DNA from: Candidatus Poribacteria bacterium
GTDB taxonomy: Bacteria; Poribacteria; WGA-4E; WGA-3G
Length of the DNA stretch: 64,000 bases
Assembly: GCA_022826805.1 (NCBI GenBank)
Contig: JAJDUH010000042.1
Location: 17,191-81,190 of the forward strand
Direction: 5' to 3'
The position numbers were made by a program, and so were the translations under genes. Positions 51,306-60,152 of this stretch are shown one piece after another. Position 1 is the stretch's first letter; each line of letters begins with the position of its first letter. The notes below the pieces were generated by a model that saw only the letters and a program-made list of their open reading frames with translations, was not told where the DNA came from and ran no database searches.

Positions 51306-53954
51306 TTAGATCTCCTCCGCTGAGGTAACAACCTCGTAGTTAACGCCGAGAGCATCGCAAAAATGCCGCGTGCCACAATTTATTTTTCGTTCTTCACGGA
51401 GACGGAGTTCCTCCGAATCAGTTGTGCTTTTGGTCTCTCTGACCAAATAGGGATCTTCTTTACCAGTGGGTTTACCATGTGCATCCCTATCCTCTTTGAC
51501 TATTGCCCAATCTGGGTTGTAGTTTCCTATTGGAGTGGGCACGGTGAAGAAAGCTGGAAGTTTCACGTAAAGTTTAATGTCCTTTCTCCGTTCTAATCCT
51601 TCAACAAACTTTTTTTCAACATCCGAATCCCAAATCACGTGATCATAAATGGAACGCGACGCGGGGATCATGCAGTCCTTCCAACTTTCCAACTCACAAT
51701 CGAATTCGCGCATCTCATAAGTCTCGCCGATTTTTTCATACTTTATGCCATCAATAAGTTGAGTTATGATTTTCTGCCTGATTTTCTCAACCACAATCTT
51801 GGCAAATTCAGGTGGATTGTCTAAAGCAGCTTGCTGATTTTGGGTGCGCTTAAGAATTTCAAAGAGGGTACGTCGTGTCAATTTCATCGCGGGTGTAGTA
51901 TATGCCAAGCGGTGCTCCATTAATTTCAAAACATTAGCACTGCCTACCAAGCGATATTCAAAGCTGCCTTCTCCAATGTGTTGGTCTTCAAACTCGTTTT
52001 TTTTATCGACCACCAGTCTTCCCCTTCTAATTGTTATTTCGGGTAACTGAATGGTGGTTTCATCTAATGCCTCGACGACCTCGACAATTAATTTTTCAGT
52101 ATCAATGTTAACTTTATATCGGGTTTTATGTTTTATGCGTTTCCAGAGTGCCTCAAATTCCGGTGTAAGCATCATCGCTTTTTTGAGTTTAGCGATGTCG
52201 CGTTCCCTGGCATTTTTAGGTTTAGGCGCGCTTGTCGCATTTCCGAATTCCTCGAGAACTTCGGTTTGTAGTTGATTCACATAATTCCGATAGCTTTCAT
52301 TAGCAATCACAGTGAGTACGTTGAGTTTTCCGTCGTGTACCCGTTTGCCGTCCTGATTAACAGCGAGGCGCACCCCACGCCCGATTTCTTGTCGTTTCTT
52401 TATCTCCGAAGCTGTCTGATTCAGCGTGCATATCTGGAAGACATTCGGACTGTCCCAACCCTCGCGGAGCGCGGAATGTGAAAAGATGAAGCAGATGGGT
52501 TCTTCAAAAGATAGCAACCGCTCTTTGTCCTTCATAATCAGCTGATATGCCTTGCTATCTCTCTCTGCTTCGCCAGTTTTGCTATCTTCATAGACGATTT
52601 CCCCGTTCCTTTTTCGACTTTGTGCGAAATAAGCGGCTTGGACATCCTCGGGCTGTTTTTCGCGCCACGTTGAATATTTGTCTTGTTGCTTTAATTCATT
52701 GAAACATTTGTCGAAGAGTTGGCGAATAATCCCATCATCAGCGGCATAGTTGTCTACTTTATCAATGAAGAAGAGAGAAAGGATTTTGATATTGTGGTCC
52801 TTGAGGCGTTCCTGCTTTCGAAAATGCTCTTCTATTGTATACCGAATTTGTGCCTCAAAAATCGCCGATTTATCTGCTCCGTGTGATTCACCCAATTTCA
52901 CTTCCACACCGTTGTCAAACCGAACATACTCCCAACTCATATCAATCTCGTTGACCCGGTAACCTGCATACTCAGGTAGATTAGTTTTGCCCGGTGTTCC
53001 CAAATCATCCCCCGTTTTGACAGTGAGGGTTGTCTGCTTTACTGTGCCATTCTTTTGAAGTTTATGCACTGCAAGTTTCGCTACCACCCGCGTTTTTTGA
53101 CTTTGAATGTTCTTGACCTGAACAAAAGCGAGATTTGTATCTGTGCTTTCCTCAATACCCGCGACTTCTATCTGTTTAACTAAGCCCTCGCGATAGGCAT
53201 CGTAAGGCGTTAACTGGTAGACGCAATTGTAGAGGTTTCGATGTGTAGCACTATACCGCAATGCAAAGAGCGGTGAGAGATTTGAGAGCGATTCAATGCT
53301 GAGGTTGCTTTCCATCCGCTGTGGTTCATCTAATATCAGAATAGGACGCGCCGCTTTGATGAGATTAATAGGTTTTTCACCTTGTAACCGCTCTGTGCTT
53401 TGTCGAATGACATTTGAAGCTTTGTTGAACGATGCAAGTGTCATCACCATAATTTCGACGCTGTCCGACAGCGCAAATTGCCGAACTTGTGACAACTTCG
53501 TGGAATCATAAACGTAGTAACGATATGGGAGGTTGTCATATAATTCTCTAAAATGTGATTCTGTTATCTGAAGCGTTTTCAGGACACCTTCTCGAATTGC
53601 CACAGAAGGTACGACGACAATAAATTTCCGCATGCCATAGTGTTGAAAAAGTTCTAATGCTGTACGCAGGTAGATATAGGTTTTACCAGTGCCGGTTTCC
53701 ATTTCCACGGAAAAATTTGGAAATCCGTTCGTGGAGAACTTGTCCCCTTCGATCCCGTTTATTTCTTGAATGGCTTTTAGACGATCATTTATTTCCTCGG
53801 AATCTAAGTCGAGGATGTTGGGTATCGCGGTAAAGTTAGGTTCTCCACTGAATTGTAGGGTCGTTGGAACTGGAGTTTGTCCTTCAAACAATTGGACGAC
53901 AGCATCAATGGCATGACGTTGATAATCTTGATTGGCATCAAATTCAAATTTCAT
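51306..53954 (-). CDS. res: Type III restriction enzyme, helicase/nuclease subunit (Res)
   Basis: An 882-residue Res subunit. The start at 53954 ('MKFEFDANQDYQRHAIDAVV') is preferred; a longer frame would overlap mod. The SF2 helicase motifs are 'METGTGKTYIYLR' (motif I, GTGKT at 88-92), 'LILDEPQRME' (DExx), 'LREGWDSPNVFQICTL' and 'QEIGRGVRLAVN' (motif VI). The C-terminal nuclease shows 'NYNPDWAIVKED' and 'YLVRETKSTTD' (PD-ExK). With Mod it forms a Type III enzyme that cuts after translocation between two unmethylated sites. mod lies directly upstream and appears frame-shifted OFF in this assembly, so the complex may be inactive here. Confidence 0.92.
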   Translation of the reverse strand: MKFEFDANQDYQRHAIDAVVQLFEGQTPVPTTLQFSGEPNFTAIPNILDLDSEEINDRLKAIQEINGIEGDKFSTNGFPNFSVEMETGTGKTYIYLRTALELFQHYGMRKFIVVVPSVAIREGVLKTLQITESHFRELYDNLPYRYYVYDSTKLSQVRQFALSDSVEIMVMTLASFNKASNVIRQSTERLQGEKPINLIKAARPILILDEPQRMESNLSIESLSNLSPLFALRYSATHRNLYNCVYQLTPYDAYREGLVKQIEVAGIEESTDTNLAFVQVKNIQSQKTRVVAKLAVHKLQKNGTVKQTTLTVKTGDDLGTPGKTNLPEYAGYRVNEIDMSWEYVRFDNGVEVKLGESHGADKSAIFEAQIRYTIEEHFRKQERLKDHNIKILSLFFIDKVDNYAADDGIIRQLFDKCFNELKQQDKYSTWREKQPEDVQAAYFAQSRKRNGEIVYEDSKTGEAERDSKAYQLIMKDKERLLSFEEPICFIFSHSALREGWDSPNVFQICTLNQTASEIKKRQEIGRGVRLAVNQDGKRVHDGKLNVLTVIANESYRNYVNQLQTEVLEEFGNATSAPKPKNARERDIAKLKKAMMLTPEFEALWKRIKHKTRYKVNIDTEKLIVEVVEALDETTIQLPEITIRRGRLVVDKKNEFEDQHIGEGSFEYRLVGSANVLKLMEHRLAYTTPAMKLTRRTLFEILKRTQNQQAALDNPPEFAKIVVEKIRQKIITQLIDGIKYEKIGETYEMREFDCELESWKDCMIPASRSIYDHVIWDSDVEKKFVEGLERRKDIKLYVKLPAFFTVPTPIGNYNPDWAIVKEDRDAHGKPTGKEDPYLVRETKSTTDSEELRLREERKINCGTRHFCDALGVNYEVVTSAEEI

Positions 53955-54006
53955 TTTTTCTCTTTTTGGCGTAGTTTGCAGGTTTCCCAAACTTGCTATA
54001 AAAAAA

Positions 54007-55867
54007 TCAGATTGTTTTGAGGCGACATTGCAAAGCAAGGTTGGCAGCGAGCGTATCATTTAACGCAATATCACGGCAGATAAACACCGAATCTTTTGAT
54101 AGTCCTAAGCGTTCTATATCTGTTGCCTTGAGTTCTGTATCCAAGCAGATATAGAACGCTTTTTCTCCATCAGGAGCGGTGATACGAAAAACAGAATTTG
54201 TTGTGAGTTCCTCAACCTCCTGAATCGTACTATTCAGTGGATATCTTTCCCTAAGAGCAATTTCGTAAAGAACATCCTCTATCTCCCAACCCTCACGTAG
54301 TGGGTCCAGGGTCCCCTTTAACTCAATGAGATGAATCTGTGGGTCATTGGATTCAGGAACAATTTCTGTCTTGTAATTGGATGAGTCAAGTTTAAAGGCA
54401 CGAAACCCGGACGGTTCAGGTGTATTTTGACAGACACGCCTAATCCGTTCTTTACCGATCTCAGCAATAGTTTCAAATCCTGCTTTGTGCCCTGCTGATT
54501 TCTCAGGTGTGGGTTCCGGGAGTTGCACCATGATAAATTGACGATTGCCGCCATCTTCACTATTGAGTTCCATAACGGCTTGTGCTGTGGTACAAGAACC
54601 TGCGAAAAAGTCTAATACAATGGAATCGGAATTTGTACTGAACTGGAGAAGATGTTTGATTAAACCAACAGGTTTGGGGTTACTAAAGATCCCATCTATA
54701 TCATCGAAAATTTCTCTAAGTTGTTTTCTACCTTTGGGATTTTTTTCTACTTTAGTTAACAAACTACGAGGCACTCTTTTAGATTCGTTTAAATAAATTT
54801 TGTATTCTACCTGCCATTCTCCATTTTGTTTTTTTTTGAAAACAATTCGATCTTCGTTTTTTAATTCGAGAAAACCGGATTCTTTTCGCCCCCATTCGTC
54901 GTGGACCATTGTCCCATCAGGACACTCAATTTCGTATCGTAATCCAGGTGCAGGATTATCTGGTCGCATAGGCCGAAAAACACTGGTTTTATAAGGACCA
55001 CGCGTCTCAAAATGCTCGTCTTTCTGTTTATAACTTGTTTTTTCTTTTTCGGTTAGCGGACGTCTAAGTTTATCAATTGCATGAAAGTTTTTCGCAAAGG
55101 TAAGAATATATTCATGATCAGTTGCAAAATACTTAGAATCGTTGCCACCACCTCCGTGTCGTTGCCATACTACCTGTTGGAGACAATTTTCCTCACCAAA
55201 AATCTCATTCATCATCAAACGCAAGTTATAGACTTCGTGGTCATCAATGCTGAGAAAAATGATGCCGTCTTCGGTAAGCAGTTGACGTGCCAAAAAGAGA
55301 CGCGGGTACATCATGGACAACCATGTAGAGTGGTAACGTCCGCTCGTTTCTGGATTGCTTGTTTGCAAATTGCCTTCCGAATCAACTTGCCTAGTCAATT
55401 GGAGGTAAGTATCCAACGGCTTTGTGTAATTATCAGGGTAGACAAAGTCACTACCGGTGTTATAGGGTGGATCGATATAAATAGCTTTGACCCGACCAAA
55501 ATAGGGTTTATAGAGGAGTTTGAGGACTTCTAAATTATCGCCTTCAATGAAGAGGTTTGGGGAGGTATCAAAATAGAGGGATTCGTCCCGACAGGGCTTT
55601 AGAGTAGCCTCGGTGGGTGTGTTAAGAATACGGATAGCGTCGCGCTTACCTGTCCATGTAAAGCGATAGTGCTCTTCATGGACATCTGAATTGACATCAC
55701 TATCTACCCCCCCCCACTACTTTACAAATATTAAGTGATTTCATAACCTTTAGAGCATCCACTTCGCCTTCGGTGAGGCATTCGGGGAAGAGTTGTTTGA
55801 GTTGTTTGAGTCTTTCCTTGTTGGGAGTCGTAGTGGTTTTTTGCACTTTTTCAATAGTTTTTGTCAT
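54007..55867 (-). CDS. mod: Type III DNA methyltransferase (Mod), out of frame at a G9 tract
   Basis: The Mod subunit gene spans two frames joined at a run of nine G (55707-55715). The first part ('MTKTIEKVQ...LKQLFPECLTEGEVDALK') starts at 55867 with 'gcaaggagacctgcca'. It ends in a stop just after the G tract. The second part, in another frame, holds the methyltransferase: 'HYRFTWTGKRDAIRI', 'PNLFIEGDNLEVLKLLYKPY', motif IV 'DPPYNTG' (55453-55473) and motif I 'VLDFFAGSCTTAQA' (normally FAGSGTT; here Cys). Losing one G (G8), or gaining two (G11), restores one 619-620-residue protein. It transfers a methyl group to adenine, gives the sequence specificity and is needed by Res. A sequencing or assembly error in the tract is possible. 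Confidence 0.82.
55707..55715 (-). repeat. G9 homopolymer, candidate phase-variation tract
   Basis: Nine C on the + strand (G on mod's strand), inside the N-terminal coding part of mod, about 50 codons after the start. Slipped-strand changes in such tracts switch Type III mod genes ON and OFF in Neisseria, Haemophilus and others. At G9 the frame is OFF. Confidence 0.75.
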
Positions 55868-56105
55868 TGGCAGGTCTCCTTGCTTTGGGACGTATGAATG
55901 GCAGCATTCGGCGTAAAAGTGGTTCAATACGGGTAACTAATAAAATGTACGCTGCTCCTGACAAGAGCACCGTAGCGATTGTCGAAATTCTACCTGAAAA
56001 CCCTAAGAGACATAGTGTTGGATAACAAGCCATCAGCGGAATGGTAATTAACACCAAACCGATAAGGCGGAGAGTCTTTTGTTTAATCACTTCTGTCAAG
56101 TTCAT
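55851..56105 (-). CDS. Small two-helix membrane protein upstream of mod
   Basis: An 84-residue protein with hydrophobic segments at about 13-33 ('LRLIGLVLITIPLMACYPTL') and 40-58 ('TIATVLLSGAAYILLVT') and a basic C-terminus. Its 3' end overlaps the mod start by 17 bp, so it may be translated in the same mRNA. No family recognised. It could be unrelated to restriction. Confidence 0.5.
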   Translation of the reverse strand: MNLTEVIKQKTLRLIGLVLITIPLMACYPTLCLLGFSGRISTIATVLLSGAAYILLVTRIEPLLRRMLPFIRPKARRPANDKNY

Positions 56106-56215
56106 CTTTTAGTTCTTTCAGATACTTGTAGGTTTTGACTGCTGTCCTAACAATAAATCGGAAGCACCAATCGCGCTAATAATAAGAGTTGAGAACGAAT
56201 TAAATTAAACACAGA

Positions 56216-56935
56216 TCATTCGCTAAGGATGTTTTCGTATGCGTCATCAAGTGCGGCGTTAAGTTCGCGTAGTTTCGCGACTGCGGAAACTATTAACCCG
56301 TCGGGATCAGATTTGTTCCATTTCAGATAAGCTAAAAGGGTTTCAAGGCAAACTTGCGTCAACTGACATCCCAATCTCGGGTTGGGTTCATCAAGCTTCA
56401 AGTCAGGGGCATAATAGTCCCCCTTTTGGACGAGATGATGTGAGCGAATATCGTGCCAGTCTTTATGAATGTGATTGATCGTTTCCGATGAAAACGTGTC
56501 CTTTTTCCCTTTGTCTTCTGACTCGCGAAACGTCTTTAATTGAGGTGGATATGCAGTCGATACAGGACTGTAGGGGGACTGCCGGTTCGACAGGATAAGG
56601 TGGTCTATATTTCGCGCGACTTCAAGGATAAGAGAAAAAAAGATACGAGTTAATTCAGACTGGACTCCGCAAAACTGGATGAGCGCGCCTTCGTATAATT
56701 TCGTGAGTTGAACCATATACCCCACAATTATTGCTTCAGGCTTGGCATATCCCGTTTTAGCTGTCTTCGCGTCAGGTGCTGCGGCAACGCCTACCCTAAG
56801 CAGGTACAAACATCGGTTCATAACTTCTGCAACGAACCTCATGAGCTCAGCGTTCGTTTTGAATCCAGCCAGCGGAGGCAAATTGAAGTCAATCCATGCT
56901 TCCATATTTGTAAGTTTTCGGATGATTTTATCCAT
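56216..56935 (-). CDS. Hypothetical helical protein next to the toxin-antitoxin-like pair
   Basis: A 239-residue protein from the ATG at 56935 ('MDKIIRKLTNMEAWIDF'), which has 'tagaggactat' upstream. A longer frame starting at a TTG (56995) would overlap the DUF4926 gene by 4 bp, and an ATG at 56983 is also possible. It has 'RIFFSLILEVARNIDHLI', 'HIHKDWHDIRSHHLVQ' and 'CLETLLAYLKWNKSDPDG'. It looks all-helical, and the His/Arg pattern is somewhat like HEPN or DUF5677-type proteins, but this is a guess. Position suggests it belongs to the same module as the two genes upstream. Confidence 0.55.
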   Translation of the reverse strand: MDKIIRKLTNMEAWIDFNLPPLAGFKTNAELMRFVAEVMNRCLYLLRVGVAAAPDAKTAKTGYAKPEAIIVGYMVQLTKLYEGALIQFCGVQSELTRIFFSLILEVARNIDHLILSNRQSPYSPVSTAYPPQLKTFRESEDKGKKDTFSSETINHIHKDWHDIRSHHLVQKGDYYAPDLKLDEPNPRLGCQLTQVCLETLLAYLKWNKSDPDGLIVSAVAKLRELNAALDDAYENILSE

Positions 56936-56991
56936 ATAGTCCTCTACGATGAGCGGTTTCAATCTCCGCGGAGCGTTGAGCATCGCGAAAT

Positions 56992-57315
56992 TCAATCCGC
57001 GATAAGTTGTGCAGGGGTAGAGTCAATCTGTGTTTGCATGGGCTCTTGGTGAAGTACCATGAGTTGAGACGATAGGAAACTAAGACACTGATACGTTTGC
57101 CCATTGCGGTCACTGAATTCAACCTCAAATGCTTCATCATCGGGAAAAACATGAACCACTGTGCCAACTTCTCCACGCCTGAGATTACACTCAGGCATAT
57201 CGTGTGTAAGCGCGACGACATCGAAAAGTTCAATTTTACCTGCTTTTGTACTGCTTGGGTGGTATTCAGGCAAGTCGCTGATGCACGAAATCCCATCGAA
57301 GAATTCAATTTTCAT
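56992..57315 (-). CDS. DUF4926 protein, probable antitoxin/immunity partner
   Basis: A 107-residue protein. Residues about 30-95 match DUF4926: 'FDVVALTHDMPECNLRRGEV', 'GTVVHVFPDDEAFEVEFSDR' and 'TYQCLSFLSSQLMVL', a small SH3-like barrel. DUF4926 genes are usually next to DUF6883 genes, as here. Its ATG overlaps the DUF6883 stop by four bases (ATGA), with 'aaggaag' just before it, so the two are translationally coupled. A toxin-antitoxin or immunity role is inferred from this pairing and not established. Confidence 0.8.
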   Translation of the reverse strand: MKIEFFDGISCISDLPEYHPSSTKAGKIELFDVVALTHDMPECNLRRGEVGTVVHVFPDDEAFEVEFSDRNGQTYQCLSFLSSQLMVLHQEPMQTQIDSTPAQLIAD

Positions 57316-57662
57316 AATCTATTACTTCCTTTCAATGGATAGGTAGTTATCAATCTTGGGGAATTTGAATTAGGTTGAATGATCCAACCGCTCCGAATTG
57401 TCGTTTGTCTGTTATGCCCATCCAATACAAAATCAACAGTATAGCGTTGTCCGCGTCTATCACGTTGTCCTAATCGCGCTTCGTGGGTTTTGACTGCTTC
57501 CAGCAAAGCATTGCGTAGTGCTTCTGCATCGTTGGGCCCTATGCCGAGTAGAGTTGTAAAGAGGCGAGCCTTATGTTTGCCTGTATCATGATCTGGATTG
57601 AGACAATAATCCCGCAATTTCCGAATGTCCACGATAGCACGTTCAGCATTTGGTATTTTCAT
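57312..57662 (-). CDS. DUF6883 protein, possible toxin partner
   Basis: A 116-residue protein matching DUF6883: 'MKIPNAERAIVDIRKLRDYC', 'DTGKHKARLFTTLLGIGPND', 'LGQRDRRGQRYTVDFVLDGH' and 'SGWIIQPNSNSPRLITTYPL'. Similar domains appear as C-terminal toxins of polymorphic toxin systems and as stand-alone partners of DUF4926. It is the first gene of the module. The ribosome site is weak. Confidence 0.8.
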   Translation of the reverse strand: MKIPNAERAIVDIRKLRDYCLNPDHDTGKHKARLFTTLLGIGPNDAEALRNALLEAVKTHEARLGQRDRRGQRYTVDFVLDGHNRQTTIRSGWIIQPNSNSPRLITTYPLKGSNRL

Positions 57663-58013
57663 GAAATTTATTGAACCTTGTCCCGCTAATTTCGCGTGTC
57701 CTTAAATTTTTTTTGATCTAATTTACTTTTAGTAAGAAATTAACAGGACAACTAAGTATTTTTTATACTTGTCTAGTTCAGGCATATTATACCAAATTTA
57801 CCAGGGCACCGTCAAGTTTTTGCTTTCTTTTTAGATTCATTTAGTTTTCGTAATTTTGGTAGGTTTGCGGCGGAAGTCGCGATCTGTGGAAATTCGCAGA
57901 AACACCTAAGCAAAGACCTCAAGCAGAAACACTCGTTCCTAAACGGAGGTGTCGAGAATCGGAGTTCCCTCCTACAGAATAACTCAATTGCTCTATATGC
58001 CATCACTTAAAAG
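57663..58013. other. AT-rich intergenic region
   Basis: No gene is visible. A run of T at about 57708-57715 and a Cys-poor AT block occupy the first 150 bases. Bases 57895-57920 hold a degenerate copy of the 'agaaacaccc...gcaaaaaccc' word. Bases 57955-57981 carry 'cggagttccctcctacagaa', repeat-like. The promoter of the M42 gene follows. Confidence 0.4.
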
Positions 58014-58042
58014 TTGGCACAAAATATCAACCGTGCTATAAT
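58014..58042 (+). promoter_or_regulatory. Predicted sigma70-type promoter of the M42 peptidase gene
   Basis: TTGGCA (58014-58019), a 17-base spacer, TATAAT (58037-58042). The ATG at 58079 is 37 bases downstream with 'gaaggaatgca' before it. Confidence 0.7.
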
Positions 58043-58078
58043 GCCTTCAAATTATAGCACAATTGCCGAAGGAATGCA

Positions 58079-59155
58079 ATGATGGCTGAAACATCAATCG
58101 AACTACTCAAATCGCTAACGCAAGCAGATGGAATTCCCGGGTTTGAGGCGGAAGTGCGAAAGATTTTTCGCGATAAACTCTCGGATACCGGCGCGATAGG
58201 GACCGATAGACTCGGTAGTATTTTCTGTACGCGGATTGGAAACGCAGAACATCCGAGAATCCTGCTCGATTCGCACATGGACGAAGTCGGCTTTATCGTG
58301 CAGAATATAACAGATGATGGTTATGTCAAATTCCTACCTGTGGGTGGATGGTGGGCGCACACGCTGTTAGCACAACGTGTAACTATCACAACGAAGCTTG
58401 GCAAAGTGCCGGGGATTATCGGCTCTACGCCACCACACTTGCTCGGTGCTGGTGCCCGTGATAAAGTTGCGGATATGAAAGACCTTTTTATTGATGTGGG
58501 CGCCGAAAGTAGGAAACAAGCGATGGTGGAATTTGGTGTGATACCCGGATGCCCAATCGCGCCTTACGGACCCTTTATGCCAATGAAAAACAGTAAATTG
58601 TTTTCCGCGAAGGCGTTCGATAATCGCGTCGGTGTTGGGATCGTTATTGAGGCACTTTTGAAGCTTGAGAACCATCCGAATACCGTTATTAGTGCTGGGA
58701 GTGTTCAAGAAGAGGTCGGATTGCGAGGGGCAAGAACAGTCACAGCAAGCGTTGCGCCAGATATTGCGATTGTGCTTGAAGGACCGCCTGCAGATGATAC
58801 GCCTGGATTGGGCGGCAGTGCCTCCCAGGGTAAACTCGGTGGCGGCGTACAAATTCGGTTATACGATCCCTCCATGATTGTCAATCCAAAATTAGGAGAA
58901 TTTGTGATTGAAACCGCGGCGCGACACCAGATTCCATATCAAATCGCGGTTCGTCAATCCGGTGGGACCGACGGTGGTTCGATTCATCAAGTTAACGCTG
59001 GCGTACCTTCTATTGTACTTGGGGTGCCTGCCCGTTATGTACATAGTCATGTCTCAATTATCAACATTGATGACTATACAGCAACGTTAGAATTGGTATT
59101 GCATCTCGTACGTGAGATTGATACATCTGTTTTAGAAGGATTTCTGTTTGATTAG
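58079..59155 (+). CDS. M42 family metallo-aminopeptidase
   Basis: A 358-residue M42 (FrvX/tetrahedral aminopeptidase) enzyme. The metal and catalytic residues are visible in 'ILLDSHMDEVGFIVQNI' (His, Asp), 'AKAFDNRVGVGI' (bridging Asp), 'VQEEVGLRGARTV' (catalytic Glu pair), 'IVLEGPPADDTPG' and 'YVHSHVSIIN' (final His). It removes N-terminal residues from peptides in the cytoplasm as a large self-compartmentalised complex. It has its own promoter, and the TIM-barrel gene follows 56 bp downstream. Confidence 0.92.
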   Translation: MMAETSIELLKSLTQADGIPGFEAEVRKIFRDKLSDTGAIGTDRLGSIFCTRIGNAEHPRILLDSHMDEVGFIVQNITDDGYVKFLPVGGWWAHTLLAQRVTITTKLGKVPGIIGSTPPHLLGAGARDKVADMKDLFIDVGAESRKQAMVEFGVIPGCPIAPYGPFMPMKNSKLFSAKAFDNRVGVGIVIEALLKLENHPNTVISAGSVQEEVGLRGARTVTASVAPDIAIVLEGPPADDTPGLGGSASQGKLGGGVQIRLYDPSMIVNPKLGEFVIETAARHQIPYQIAVRQSGGTDGGSIHQVNAGVPSIVLGVPARYVHSHVSIINIDDYTATLELVLHLVREIDTSVLEGFLFD

Positions 59156-59211
59156 GTATGTTTTGAAAGTGCGCTTCACTTCACTCAGCGTACACCCTTG
59201 GAGGATAGGCA

Positions 59212-60048
59212 GTGGCGACTTTACCGAAAATCTCGTTTTGTGATCATCAAATCAGTAAATTGGTGATAGGGGATAACCCGATTTACGGCTATTCTCACTT
59301 TAATCAACTCCTTTCACAGCATCAAAAAGCGTACCATACCCCGGAACGAGTCGTAGCTACACTCAAACGAGCAGAAGAGGCGGGGCTTAATGGCTGGCAG
59401 AATAGCCTAACCGACCGTTCACTTTCCGATCTGCAGCGTTATCGAGATGAGGGCGGCACGATGAACTGGTTCTGCCTCAGTCCAGGTGGGCTTTGGTATG
59501 AGGAACCTGATGCTGTCTTTGAAGCGGCAAAGCACAATCCGTTCGGCATGGCACCGCACGGTGGTGGTGTTGGACACCGGTGTTTGCGCGAAAATAGGCT
59601 CGATCACCTGCAGGACATTCTCAAACGGATTCGCGATACTGGCGTTTTGGTTGGTTTGTCTGTGCATGACCCAAGGCTTTTACATATTGCTGAAGATGAA
59701 GCGTGGGATATAGACTACTATATGACTGGGCTCTATAATCTCCATGGTGGTGCCGATAAGTTTAGGGAAAAATTCGGTTACGCTGCTTTGGGCGAAATCT
59801 ATGCGAGAGAAGACCGTGATGAAATGTGCAAAGCGATACAGCGCACAGATAAGCCGTGCCTCATTTTCAAGGTACTCGCAGCCGGTAGGACAATCGGAAG
59901 TCCACAGCAAATTCGGGAAGAAATCAAATTCGCATTGGAACACACGAAACCGGTTGATCCGTTATTGCTCGGTATGTATCAGCAATTCGGTGATCAAATT
60001 GGTGAAAATGCCCAATTAATTGGGGAACTCTGTGAAGAATTGGCGTAG
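59212..60048 (+). CDS. Uncharacterised TIM-barrel-like protein, paralogue of the gene at 24794
   Basis: A 278-residue cytoplasmic protein starting at a GTG with 'ttggaggataggca' upstream. It shares 'LVIGDNPIYGYSH', 'DIDYYMTGLYN', 'LIFKVLAAGR' and 'LGMYQQFGDQIGENA' with the protein at 24794-25618. It is followed by a true aldo/keto reductase. No named family recognised; a divergent aldo/keto-reductase-like barrel is the best guess. Confidence 0.65.
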   Translation: MATLPKISFCDHQISKLVIGDNPIYGYSHFNQLLSQHQKAYHTPERVVATLKRAEEAGLNGWQNSLTDRSLSDLQRYRDEGGTMNWFCLSPGGLWYEEPDAVFEAAKHNPFGMAPHGGGVGHRCLRENRLDHLQDILKRIRDTGVLVGLSVHDPRLLHIAEDEAWDIDYYMTGLYNLHGGADKFREKFGYAALGEIYAREDRDEMCKAIQRTDKPCLIFKVLAAGRTIGSPQQIREEIKFALEHTKPVDPLLLGMYQQFGDQIGENAQLIGELCEELA

Positions 60049-60069
60049 TTCAGTACCAAAATTAAGAGG

Positions 60070-60113
60070 ATAGGACTTACGCACTGCGTTGGTAGGTGTG
60101 GTTTGTAACCGCA
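60070..60113 (+). repeat. Solo end of the 'ggacttacgca' repeat family
   Basis: 'ataggacttacgca' (60070-60083) equals the left end of the MITE at 632. It is followed by 'ggtaggtgtggtttgtaacc' at 60091-60110, which resembles 700-722. No matching right end is visible, so this is a fragment. Confidence 0.45.
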
Positions 60114-60152
60114 CCCGGTCGGACCCTTTACACTTCATTGGAGACTAAAAAA

